DNA from: an uncultured Paraglaciecola sp.
GTDB taxonomy: Bacteria > Pseudomonadota > Gammaproteobacteria > Enterobacterales > Alteromonadaceae
Assembly: GCF_913058035.1 (NCBI RefSeq)
Contig: NZ_CAJXPA010000004.1
Coordinates: forward strand, 1-64,000
Reading direction: 5' to 3'
Length of the DNA stretch: 64,000 bases
Shown: one piece after another, positions 30,340-38,813 of the stretch
How the letters are laid out: the number at the start of each line of letters is the position of its first letter
Numbering within the stretch: position 1 is the first letter of the stretch
Program-made: the position numbers and the translations under genes
The notes under the pieces: model-generated
The model's input: only the letters and a program-made list of their open reading frames with translations
Told to the model about the DNA's origin: nothing
Database searches by the model: none

Positions 30340-31548
30340 ATGGTTAGTCTAATAGGCGTAGCTCTAATGCTAGTTATCGCATTTACGTTTTCGTCTCACA
30401 AAAAGTCGATTAACTGGCGTACTGTAGGTGGTGCGTTTGCTATTCAGGCATTAGTAGGTGCATTGGTATTGTATTTCCCCCCAGGAATACAATTTTTGTT
30501 AGCGTTAACCGGTTATGTCGAAAATATTATTAGCTATAGCCAGGATGGTATTACCTTCATTTTTGGTCCGTTAGGTAACAAATCGATGGGTTTTATCTTC
30601 GCTTTTAATGTGTTGCCGGTGATTGTATTTTTCTCTTCGCTGATTACAGTTCTGTATCACCTGAAAATAATGAATGTGATTATTCGTGTAATAGGCGGTT
30701 TCTTGCAGTTTTTCTTAAAAACTAGTCGACCAGAATCAATGTCTGCTGCTGCAAATATTTTTGTTGGCCAGACTGAAGCGCCATTGGTTATTAAACCCTA
30801 TATTCCTAATCTTACTCGTTCTGAACTTTTTGCTGTCATGGTGGGTGGTTTAGCCTCTATTGCAGGCTCAGTTATGGCTGGGTATGCAAGCATGGGAGTT
30901 GAAATAGAATACTTACTGGCAGCGAGTTTTATGGCGGCACCAGGTGGTTTATTGATGGCTAAAATTATTATCCCTGAAACAGAAGAAGCAAAAAATGAAT
31001 TAACTGAGCAGGAACAGCTAGACAATCAGTACGCCAATATTTTTGATGCCGCGGCAACTGGTGCAGCTAATGGTTTGCACTTGGCATTAAATGTTGGCGC
31101 AATGTTATTAGCATTTATTGGTTTAATCGCTCTACTGAATGGAATCATTGGCTGGGGTGGCGGCTTGTTCGGAGCAGAAAATTTAAGTTTTGAAGTAATA
31201 TTAGGCTACGTATTTCAGCCGATTGCTTGGACCTTAGGAGTGCCATGGAGTGAAGCCAATGTTGCTGGTAGTTTTCTCGGTCAAAAAATAGTGGTTAACG
31301 AGTTTGTCGCATATTTAGACTTCTTAAAATATCAAAGTGAATTATCACCGCAAACACAAGCAATCGTCATATTTGCCCTTTGTGGATTTGCAAACTTTTC
31401 GTCTATTGCCATATTAATGGGTGGAATAGGTGCTATGGCACCCACTAGGCGTAAAGAAATTGCTCAATTGGGTTTAAAAACAGTATTAGCGGCTACATTA
31501 GCCAATTTAATGAGTGCAGCTTTAGCAGGGTTCTACCTCAGCCTTTAA
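30340..31548 (+). CDS. nupC: NupC-type concentrative nucleoside transporter
   Basis: This 402-residue inner-membrane protein belongs to the CNT family of proton- or sodium-coupled nucleoside symporters. Diagnostic features are the N-terminal [15 protein letters not shown], the [13 protein letters not shown] motif (substrate and ion binding), and [24 protein letters not shown] near the C-terminus. A good ribosome site (AAGGAAA) precedes it. It lies in an operon-like row with udk and the oxygenase gene, so imported nucleosides would be trapped by phosphorylation. Confidence 0.94.
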   Translation: MVSLIGVALMLVIAFTFSSHKKSINWRTVGGAFAIQALVGALVLYFPPGIQFLLALTGYVENIISYSQDGITFIFGPLGNKSMGFIFAFNVLPVIVFFSSLITVLYHLKIMNVIIRVIGGFLQFFLKTSRPESMSAAANIFVGQTEAPLVIKPYIPNLTRSELFAVMVGGLASIAGSVMAGYASMGVEIEYLLAASFMAAPGGLLMAKIIIPETEEAKNELTEQEQLDNQYANIFDAAATGAANGLHLALNVGAMLLAFIGLIALLNGIIGWGGGLFGAENLSFEVILGYVFQPIAWTLGVPWSEANVAGSFLGQKIVVNEFVAYLDFLKYQSELSPQTQAIVIFALCGFANFSSIAILMGGIGAMAPTRRKEIAQLGLKTVLAATLANLMSAALAGFYLSL

Positions 31549-31571
31549 ACAGAAAGATAAGTAGGGAGAAA

Positions 31572-32417
31572 ATGATGATGGAATTAGTAGCAGTAGATTA
31601 CAAGGCACCTAATGCAGATAAACTTTTTGTAGAATCTTTACACAAAACTGGATTTGGTGTATTGAAAAATCACCCCATTAGTCAAGATAGGGTCAGTAGT
31701 ATTTATGACCGCTGGCAAGCTTTTTTTAATAGCGAAGAAAAAAATCAATTCATCTTCAATAAAGATACACATGATGGATTTTTTTCCACCGAAATATCAG
31801 AGACAGCGAAAGGCTTTAAAAAGAAGGATATTAAAGAATATTTTCACTTTTATCCTTGGGGGCGCTGCCCAGAGACGTTAAAACAAGAAATAGCAGATTA
31901 TTACCGAGATACCAATTCATTGGCTTCAGAGCTGCTCGCATGGGTTGAGAAGTATTCACCCGCACAAGTGTCAGCAAAATACACTCAATCTCTATCAAGC
32001 ATGGTGACTGATAGTAAACAGACAATGCTCCGTATTTTGCATTATCCGCCTCTAGATGGTTCTGAAGAGCCGGATGCAATTCGTGCAGCGGCCCATGAAG
32101 ATATTAACTTGCTCACATTATTACCATCGTCCAATGAACCAGGTTTACAGGTAAAAGGTACCGGTGATTCATGGATAGATGTGCCCTGTGATTTTGGTAA
32201 CTTAATCGTTAATATTGGCGATATGCTTCAAGAAGCATCAGGCGGGTATTTTCCATCAACTACCCACAGGGTTGTTAATCCGCAGGGAAGCGATCTCAAA
32301 AAAGCGCGGGTTTCCTTGCCTCTGTTTTTGCATCCTAATCCAGAAGTTGTGTTGTCTGAAAGATATACAGCTAAGAGTTACCTGAAAGAGCGACTTGAAG
32401 AGTTAGGTGTCGCCTGA
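31572..32417 (+). CDS. 2-oxoglutarate/Fe(II) oxygenase, isopenicillin N synthase-like
   Basis: The 281-residue protein has the double-stranded beta-helix with the iron triad H175-x-D177 (AAHEDINLLTLLP) and H232 (STTHRVVNP), and the co-substrate pair R246-x-S248 (ARVSLPLFLHP). The family covers hydroxylases of many small molecules; fungal thymine-7-hydroxylase is a member of the same superfamily. It is 23 bases downstream of nupC and probably cotranscribed with udk-nupC, which makes a pyrimidine or nucleoside substrate attractive but unproven. The ribosome site AGGGAG supports the start at 31572. Confidence 0.88.
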   Translation: MMMELVAVDYKAPNADKLFVESLHKTGFGVLKNHPISQDRVSSIYDRWQAFFNSEEKNQFIFNKDTHDGFFSTEISETAKGFKKKDIKEYFHFYPWGRCPETLKQEIADYYRDTNSLASELLAWVEKYSPAQVSAKYTQSLSSMVTDSKQTMLRILHYPPLDGSEEPDAIRAAAHEDINLLTLLPSSNEPGLQVKGTGDSWIDVPCDFGNLIVNIGDMLQEASGGYFPSTTHRVVNPQGSDLKKARVSLPLFLHPNPEVVLSERYTAKSYLKERLEELGVA

Positions 32418-32437
32418 TCTGAAATCTTTAGACGTGT

Positions 32438-32466
32438 GGCCGCCTGTAATAATATTCAGGCGGTTT
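32438..32466 (+). terminator. Putative terminator after the oxygenase gene
   Basis: The arms CCGCCTG and CAGGCGG enclose a 10-base AT-rich loop about 22 bases after the stop, followed by only TTT. It probably ends the udk-nupC-oxygenase transcript. Confidence 0.55.
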
Positions 32467-32558
32467 GAAAAGTGAAAATATTAAGACTCTGGTTATTATT
32501 ACCGACACTTGCCTTTGTTTTTTGTAAACATTTGTGGACGATAATATCAAAAAAACAC

Positions 32559-33728
32559 CTACAAATTGCTAAGAAATTCTAGTTTGCTTTGGTATTTGTC
32601 TGCATCGTGTTTATTGCTGGCTTTATTTTTTGCCTGTTTAAAATAACGTTCACTTTGCTGCAACTCGCCGATTTCATAATAAGCGCGAGCAAGCCCAAAG
32701 TAGACCTCATGTTTTCCTTTGTCTAATGCTAGAGCCCTACGAAAATGAGTAAGGGCTTGGTCCCAACGTTTTTGTTCCATTTCTTGCTCACCCAAATTGA
32801 CATGATAATAAGGATTATTATTTCGTTGAGCGTACACTTTTGCCAAAATCTTTTCAGCTTCTTCAATACGCCCAGTAAACGTATACAAATAAGCTAAATT
32901 TTCAAGTGCAGTCAAACTATCAGGATTTATAACAAGTGCGTGTTGATAAGCTTTTTCAGCTTGTGGAAAATACTCACTTAGTCTGAAAAGAATACCAAGA
33001 TTGACCCATGCAGAATCAAAGTTAGGTTTTACGATCAAGGCTTCTCGAAAATAAGCATAAGCCGTCACAAAGTCTTTTTTTAAAAAAGCATCAGCTCCCT
33101 TGTTGTTGTAAAACATAGATAAAACGGCTTGTTTAGTGACCACTTTTTTGGGGAACCCATATCTTAAAGGTTGAGGATCAAAATCAACCTGGTAACTGCG
33201 GTTATTAATTACAAAAACATCAACTTGTCTTGGAGCCAAAATTTTAATATTAATATGTCCGTTTAGCAGACTAAAACCTGCACGTCTGGTCCAATATTCA
33301 GGGATCATTATCTCTTGAAAGTAGGCGTTGAACCCTGCTTCGCTCGCTAACGCATAGGTCATGATAGACAGTGATAAGCAGTTCGCAGCCTGAAAATGAA
33401 AGGTATCATTTGCATTGGTATTTGCATCGCCTTGATAAAGTAAATTTAATTTAGAGCGGTCAAATATAGCTTTAACTAATGCTTCCATTTGAGCATTTTT
33501 ATTATTCATTGGCTCAAGAGTAGAGGCTACGAATGCCTTGGCGGTATCATCTAAATAAAAAATTTGTTTTTCTGACTGGATGCTGACTTCTGAAAAACCT
33601 GTAAAACCTTGGTCGTATAACAAATGCTCAGAAGGAGGGATTTTGATTATTGAAGACTGGCATGCCATTAAAAATGAACCAGCAATAATCGAAATGAAAA
33701 CATTCTGAATAAATGAAAGCGGTTGCAT
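32559..33728 (-). CDS. TPR lipoprotein with transglutaminase-like N-terminal region
   Basis: The 389-residue product begins with a lipoprotein signal (lipobox LMAC, Cys23). The middle (about 105-190) has a Cys in AANCLSLSIMTYALASEAG followed by GHINIKI, which resembles a transglutaminase-like cysteine-peptidase core. From about 210 to 389 there are at least four tetratricopeptide repeats (for example PNFDSAWVNLGILFRLSEYF and NNPYYHVNLGEQEMEQKRW). It is probably an envelope-anchored scaffold or assembly factor. The specific role is unknown and it stands alone. Confidence 0.8.
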   Translation of the reverse strand: MQPLSFIQNVFISIIAGSFLMACQSSIIKIPPSEHLLYDQGFTGFSEVSIQSEKQIFYLDDTAKAFVASTLEPMNNKNAQMEALVKAIFDRSKLNLLYQGDANTNANDTFHFQAANCLSLSIMTYALASEAGFNAYFQEIMIPEYWTRRAGFSLLNGHINIKILAPRQVDVFVINNRSYQVDFDPQPLRYGFPKKVVTKQAVLSMFYNNKGADAFLKKDFVTAYAYFREALIVKPNFDSAWVNLGILFRLSEYFPQAEKAYQHALVINPDSLTALENLAYLYTFTGRIEEAEKILAKVYAQRNNNPYYHVNLGEQEMEQKRWDQALTHFRRALALDKGKHEVYFGLARAYYEIGELQQSERYFKQAKNKASNKHDADKYQSKLEFLSNL

Positions 33729-34876
33729 GATGAATACTCCCAGCAGAATCTAAGTACTATAAACATAGCTGTCATTAGGCATAACTGCTAATTGGTTCAT
33801 CATAAAATGGTGTTAAATCAAATTTTCCATTTTAGTTATTGACCTCTTTTGAACAAGCTTCAAGTAGTGATCTCTTTGTTAAAAGTTGTCTAATTCGAAA
33901 TGGGTTTTATCTAACCCAAAGAACGCCTCGGAATGACTTTTTATTTAACTTTGAAGCGCACTGGAATTCTTCTTGGTCTATTAGCCGCCATCATTTTTTA
34001 AACATTATCTCGTCCAAATCGATATATAAAAAATGATTGTTTAGACGTCTACAAATAACCTACCTTTGACAACGTTGGCTTTTCCGTGATGTTCGTACAT
34101 CGATACAAACGTTTTTACGCAGTGGGTTTTAAAAGCGCAGCAGCGCCACTACCATGACAAAATGGCAACCACATAATTGAGTTTGTGTCGTGTTCTGAAT
34201 AAGTCCTGACGAGTGGATTATGCATCAAAATAGGCCTCAAAATTTTGAGACGAGTATCGTATGTTTTCCCGAATGTAGCGAAACAGAGTCTTTTAATTAA
34301 TATACCCAATTAAGCACCTTGCCTTTTTCTTATTAACTAGTACTCAAGAATCTATATATTGAAATTATCCAGTAAACCCAAGTTGCTTTGGTAATGCGTG
34401 GATAGTAATTAACATTGGCGAACAGTTTGTCATTTTATTCTAAAATTTTGATTGGCAACGGTATTTGCTGGCGCAAAATACATTGAAATTTAATTTTAAA
34501 AAGAAAAATATGCCAAACCAGTCTTTAAATTTATTCTCTCGGTTTAAAAACTCTTAATAACACTTTTTTAGTAAGAGTTTTAGTTTCATCCTGATTTAAA
34601 GATATTTTTACTTTCTACAAAACCTTTTCAAATTTTCAAATGTTTGAACATAACAAAATATTGTTAGTTCACTCGACACAATACGAAGGGCCTGACAACT
34701 AATAGATATGATAATTACAAGTAAGATAGTCGCGCTTCTCATGCATTACCTGTCACTTAAAGAATACGTTGTGTTTATAATAAGCTTTTCAAACTTTTGA
34801 GTTGTTTTATAAACTAAGCAGACGTAATAGACTTAGGTAACAATCTCATCAACTAATTTCAAATAAAGAAGACAAT
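33729..34876. other. 1.15-kb region without a recognisable gene
   Basis: This AT-rich stretch lies upstream of mtnN. The two short ORFs (33839-34036 plus, 65 codons; 34115-34309 minus, 64 codons) resemble nothing I know. A single palindrome AGACGTCT (34043-34050), identical to a met-box half-operator unit, and a 10-base inverted repeat (34547-34581) are present. It may hold decayed coding sequence or an unrecognised RNA, but I cannot support either. Confidence 0.4.
34547..34581. repeat. Inverted repeat AAAACTCTTA / TAAGAGTTTT
   Basis: This is a perfect 10-base inverted repeat with a 15-base T-rich spacer in the empty region upstream of mtnN. It could be a bidirectional terminator of an unseen transcript. 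Confidence 0.4.
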
Positions 34877-35572
34877 ATGAAAATAGCTATTTTAGGTGCG
34901 ATGGATCAAGAAATAACTCTTATTCGTGCATCTTTAGAAAATTGCCAAGAACGACATTTTAATCACCTTACGGTATACATTGGCAAACTGGGTGAAGCAG
35001 AAGTGGCTTTGGTCAAATGCGGAATAGGTAAAGTGGCAGCATCCGTATCGACTAGTGTTGTAGTTCATCATTTCGCTCCAGATTTTGTCATAAACACTGG
35101 CTCAGCTGGCGGTTTTTCGAGTCATCTCAACATTGGCGACATCGTAATAGCGACGGAGTTACGCCATCACGATGCAGACTTAACTCACTTTGGCTACGAA
35201 CTTGGTCAAACTGCAGGTATGCCGGCATATTTTGAATCCGACAAAAATTTACTTAAGCACGCCTCTCAAGCTGCTGCTAATTTACAAAACGTACAGGTAC
35301 AACAAGGGCTTATTTGTACAGGAGATTCCTTTGTCGGAAGCGATGAAGCTGCAGCGGTTATTAAGAAAAACTTCCCTTCTGCTTGCGCAGTAGAGATGGA
35401 AGGTGTGGCTATTGCTCAGAGCTGCTATTTATTAGGTACCCCCTTTTTGGTGATCCGCTCTTTGTCTGACATTGCTGGCAAAACTTCGACAGTTTCTTTT
35501 GAAGCTTACCTCGATCAAGCAGCTAAAAATTCAGCCAACCTTGTCATGCAAACTATTGCAAGATTAGCCTAG
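34877..35572 (+). CDS. mtnN: 5'-methylthioadenosine/S-adenosylhomocysteine nucleosidase
   Basis: MtnN cleaves adenine from methylthioadenosine, S-adenosylhomocysteine and 5'-deoxyadenosine, feeding methionine and autoinducer-2 metabolism. The 231-residue protein has the PNP-UDP phosphorylase fold: MKIAILGAMDQEI start, NTGSAGG motif, the catalytic VEMEGVAIAQ stretch and IRSLSDIAGK with the purine-protonating Asp. A ribosome site AAAGAAG precedes it. The stop TAG shares its G with the GTG start of the next gene. Confidence 0.96.
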   Translation: MKIAILGAMDQEITLIRASLENCQERHFNHLTVYIGKLGEAEVALVKCGIGKVAASVSTSVVVHHFAPDFVINTGSAGGFSSHLNIGDIVIATELRHHDADLTHFGYELGQTAGMPAYFESDKNLLKHASQAAANLQNVQVQQGLICTGDSFVGSDEAAAVIKKNFPSACAVEMEGVAIAQSCYLLGTPFLVIRSLSDIAGKTSTVSFEAYLDQAAKNSANLVMQTIARLA

Positions 35573-36534
35573 TGCATGGTCTTATCAATACCCTGCTGAG
35601 CGAGCATTTTTTGCCATTTTGGGTATTGTTATTGGTTGTATTGATTGAACATTACTTACCTTGGCCTGACAAGTTCCACCCCATCACTTTTATAAAAATA
35701 TTGGCAAAAGGAATGCAGGCTAAAGTACTTTTTGCAGAACGAAATTCTAAAAGGCAACAAAAAATGTCAGGCGCATTAGCTTGTATCGTTTTGCTTCTAC
35801 CTTTTTGTAGTATATTAATAGTTATTAAATACTTCTCTGAATACCCTATTTTTTTTGAAGCCTTAATGTTGCTTGTTGCTTTGAGATTCAAAGACATTAC
35901 TAAACAAACACGCAGAGTCACTGCTGCATTATCCAAACAAAAAAAAATGTTAGCGAGACATGCACTATCACAAATAGTGTTAAGGGAAACACAGAAGATG
36001 TCCTCCTTAGGTATGGTCAAGGCCAATATTGAGTCAATATTGTTACGATATAGCTACCAGTATTGTGCGGTGATTTTCTGGTACTTTATATCGGGAGGTA
36101 TGGGTGCCCTAACCTATCGCTTAATCTACGAATTATCTTTATGTTGGAATAATAAGTTACCTAAGTTTAGACATTTTGGACGGCCTGTAAGGCACGTTGT
36201 TAATATATTACAGTGGTTACCAAGCAAGTTAGCCTGTTTGAGTATTGTGTTAGTTGTCAACATTAACCAAGGCACAAAAGCGTTATTTCAGCGTATTAGT
36301 TATCAATGTAATCATTTGTTTATCTTAAATTTGTGTGGGGCAAGTTTTGGTATCGAGCTCGGCGGACCAGCTTATTATGAGCAGCGAAAAGTTCTCTCCA
36401 GTAAATGTGGTGGAAACAGGCCAGTCATCCTATCAGATAATATCAGAGCTATAGCGGCAACAAATCGTGCAACATGGGTATGGTTAACGCTGTATTTTAT
36501 GGGCTGTACGCTTTCATTTTTAGTGACTAGGTAA
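35572..36534 (+). CDS. CbiB/CobD-like membrane protein
   Basis: The 320-residue polytopic membrane protein resembles the CbiB/CobD family, which joins aminopropanol (phosphate) to adenosylcobyric acid. Supporting features are the N-terminal EHYLPWPDKFHPI (like the EAxLPxxxHPV start of the family), GGMGALTYRLIYEL (family GAxGAxxYRxxNTL) and the late FGIELGGPAYYE. No other cobalamin gene is in the window, so it may act in salvage or have another role. The GTG start overlaps the mtnN stop by one base, so the genes are coupled. Confidence 0.72.
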   Translation: MHGLINTLLSEHFLPFWVLLLVVLIEHYLPWPDKFHPITFIKILAKGMQAKVLFAERNSKRQQKMSGALACIVLLLPFCSILIVIKYFSEYPIFFEALMLLVALRFKDITKQTRRVTAALSKQKKMLARHALSQIVLRETQKMSSLGMVKANIESILLRYSYQYCAVIFWYFISGGMGALTYRLIYELSLCWNNKLPKFRHFGRPVRHVVNILQWLPSKLACLSIVLVVNINQGTKALFQRISYQCNHLFILNLCGASFGIELGGPAYYEQRKVLSSKCGGNRPVILSDNIRAIAATNRATWVWLTLYFMGCTLSFLVTR

Positions 36535-36619
36535 TTGACTTGGCAATTGCTAATCCCCTTTACACTGTGCAACGTACTATTTATTATCAACATTTACTTA
36601 ACTAGACAGAGAATATCTT

Positions 36620-36994
36620 ATGTTTAACCGCGTCACCTTTTGGGTATTGGGCTTACTAAGTTTTACAGCTTATTCTGCCAATGTCAGTAATATCGGCCAA
36701 CAAGAACTACTTGTGGCAGACTCAAACAACGTAGCGATAATAGATGTACGCACACCTGAAGAATTCCAACAAGGGCATGTACCGAATGCGATAAATGTAC
36801 CTTTGAGTAAGATTATTGGTGATCCTACTGTTTTGACTTTCTCGAAGGAAAAAATAATAGTGCTTTATTGTCGTTCTGGTTACCGAGCAGGTAAAGCCGC
36901 CGAAGCGTTAGAGGAGGATGGCTACCAAAATCTACGACATCTAGAAGGTGATATGCAAGGCTGGTTAAAAGCGGGGCTATCTATTGAAAAATAA
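36620..36994 (+). CDS. Periplasmic rhodanese-like protein
   Basis: This 124-residue protein has a signal peptide (ending about SANVSN/TAYSA) and a single rhodanese domain: IIDVRTPEEFQQGHVPNAINVP and the active-site loop YCRSGYRAGKAAE, with the catalytic Cys at about residue 90. Single-domain exported rhodaneses such as PspE transfer sulphur from thiosulphate to cyanide in vitro; the physiological acceptor is unknown. It stands between the CbiB-like gene and a DUF2721 gene on the same strand. Confidence 0.9.
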   Translation: MFNRVTFWVLGLLSFTAYSANVSNIGQQELLVADSNNVAIIDVRTPEEFQQGHVPNAINVPLSKIIGDPTVLTFSKEKIIVLYCRSGYRAGKAAEALEEDGYQNLRHLEGDMQGWLKAGLSIEK

Positions 36995-37042
36995 CGAAAC
37001 AGAGTTATTGTTTAAATTATTAGGTGGAAGGTAAAATTTGTT

Positions 37043-37465
37043 ATGAATATTACTTTAACCACTCCAGCCATGTTATTTCCGGCAATATCTTTACTTTTGC
37101 TTGCCTATACCAACCGCTTTTTAGCCCTTGCTAGCATTATAAGAAATTTTGATTTAAGTGATAATAACGAAAATGACCAGGAACAAATTCAAAATCTACG
37201 CTCACGTATTCAGTTAATCAAAAATATGCAAGGTGCTGGTATGGGCAGTTTTTTCTTATGTGTATTATCTATGCTAGCAATTTATGCTGAATATCAAACA
37301 ATAGGAAGTTCAATATTCGCCTCTAGTCTTGTGCTACTGCTTTACTCATTATGGCTATCGGTGAGAGAAATACACATTTCTGTCGAAGCACTGGATATGT
37401 ATTTAAGTAACTTGAATTTACCAACCAAGAAACGTTCTTTGGGTAAAACCAACACTGAACGATAA
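37043..37465 (+). CDS. DUF2721 family membrane protein
   Basis: This 140-residue protein has an N-terminal hydrophobic segment, a polar loop containing LASIIRNFDLSDNNEN and QIQNLRSRIQLIKNMQGAG, and two further membrane helices (about 70-108). The pattern fits the uncharacterised DUF2721 family, which has helices flanking a conserved R-rich loop. No function is known. A hairpin followed by T lies after the gene. Confidence 0.75.
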   Translation: MNITLTTPAMLFPAISLLLLAYTNRFLALASIIRNFDLSDNNENDQEQIQNLRSRIQLIKNMQGAGMGSFFLCVLSMLAIYAEYQTIGSSIFASSLVLLLYSLWLSVREIHISVEALDMYLSNLNLPTKKRSLGKTNTER

Positions 37466-37495
37466 ATGCAAAATAACATGAATCGGAATATATTT

Positions 37496-37537
37496 AGGTA
37501 GGCCTACTCTCAATGAAACGGGTCTACCTGATTTTTT
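37496..37537 (+). terminator. Terminator between DUF2721 gene and convergent tyrS
   Basis: AGGTAGGCC pairs with GGTCTACCT (one G-U pair) across 16 bases, followed by GATTTTTTATTT. The tail overlaps the tyrS stop on the other strand. Confidence 0.65.
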
Positions 37538-38735
37538 ATTTGAAATTTATACGGGCAAATTTTCGTTTGCCAACTTGCAAAACGGCCTGAAGAGGTCGGT
37601 CAAACTGATGTTTAATGTTATCAACTTTTTCACCATCAATCTTCACTGCGCCTTGCTTAATCATGCGCATTGCATCAGAGGTTGAATTGACTAATCTTGT
37701 GTCTTTCAATACATTCGCGATCATTAGGCCTTCGATTGGTAGTGAAAATTCAAACTCTGACATTTCATCAGGGATGGCATTTTTCTGAAAGCGTTGAATA
37801 AAATCTTGGTGTGCCGAATCTGCATCTTCTTTACTGTGAAAACGCGCGATCAACTCTTTTGCTAACTCAATTTTTGTATCTCGCGGGTTAGCCCCTGCTT
37901 CAACATTTTGTTTAATGACTTCGATTTCATTTTTAGGAGTAAAGCTCAATAAGTCGTAATAGCGCCACATTAAATCATCTGATATAGACATTATTTTACC
38001 AAACATATCATTGGGTACATCAGTAATTGCGATATAATTACCCAAGGATTTAGACATCTTTTGCACACCATCTAACCCTTCAAGCAAAGGCATCATCAAT
38101 ACTGTTTGTTGCCTTTGACCTTCAGACTTTTGTAATTCTCTACCCATCAAAAGATTAAACCGTTGATCCGTTCCACCTAATTCAACATCCGCTTGTAACG
38201 CAACGGAGTCCCAACCTTGCACAAGAGGATAGAGAAATTCATGGATCGCTATAGGTTGTCCAGTGGTATAACGTTTTTTAAAGTCATCTCTTTCTAACAT
38301 ACGCGCAACTGTCTGATTAGAAGCAAGTTTTATCATACCTGCAGCACCCAATTTATCCATCCACTGGGAGTTAAATCGAATAGTCGTTTTTACTGGGTCG
38401 AGGATTTTGAATACTTGCTCCTTGTAAGTTTCAGCGTTGGTCAATACGTCTTCTTTTGTTAATGGCTTTCGAGTAATGTTTTTGCCCGTAGGATCGCCGA
38501 TCATGCCAGTGAAATCACCAATCAGAAAAATGACCTCATGACCTAACTGCTGGAAAGTGCGCAGTTTGTTAATTAAAACAGTATGACCTAAATGTAGATC
38601 TGGTGCGGTAGGATCGAAACCAGCTTTGATTTTTAATGGTTTACCTTCTTTTAGTTTGGCAATCAGTTCATCTTCTAATAATATTTCTTCTGCTCCGCGC
38701 TGAATTTCAGCCATCGCACTTTGCCAATCCGTCAT
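37536..38735 (-). CDS. tyrS: Tyrosyl-tRNA synthetase
   Basis: TyrS charges tRNA-Tyr. The 399-residue class I synthetase has the HIGH-type motif [10 protein letters not shown] (about 46-55) and KMSKS ([11 protein letters not shown]), with a C-terminal S4 RNA-binding domain (about 335-399, [16 protein letters not shown]). The KMSKS sequence and length place it in the TyrZ-like bacterial subgroup rather than the E. coli TyrS (KFGKT) subgroup. The start is close to the divergent M23 peptidase gene, so both promoters must lie in a very short space or within the coding ends. Confidence 0.97.
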   Translation of the reverse strand: MTDWQSAMAEIQRGAEEILLEDELIAKLKEGKPLKIKAGFDPTAPDLHLGHTVLINKLRTFQQLGHEVIFLIGDFTGMIGDPTGKNITRKPLTKEDVLTNAETYKEQVFKILDPVKTTIRFNSQWMDKLGAAGMIKLASNQTVARMLERDDFKKRYTTGQPIAIHEFLYPLVQGWDSVALQADVELGGTDQRFNLLMGRELQKSEGQRQQTVLMMPLLEGLDGVQKMSKSLGNYIAITDVPNDMFGKIMSISDDLMWRYYDLLSFTPKNEIEVIKQNVEAGANPRDTKIELAKELIARFHSKEDADSAHQDFIQRFQKNAIPDEMSEFEFSLPIEGLMIANVLKDTRLVNSTSDAMRMIKQGAVKIDGEKVDNIKHQFDRPLQAVLQVGKRKFARINFK

Positions 38736-38813
38736 TTTTATAGCCTTGTTAAAAATATGCTTTTTATTCTACTATCTTTATTTTACTTGCCAAGCCCCAG
38801 CAATGAAAGGGCT

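Noticed and set aside
33839-34036. 65-codon plus-strand ORF in the empty region
   Set aside because: It has no ribosome site, no domain, and a composition that does not look clearly coding; retained only as part of the gap description.
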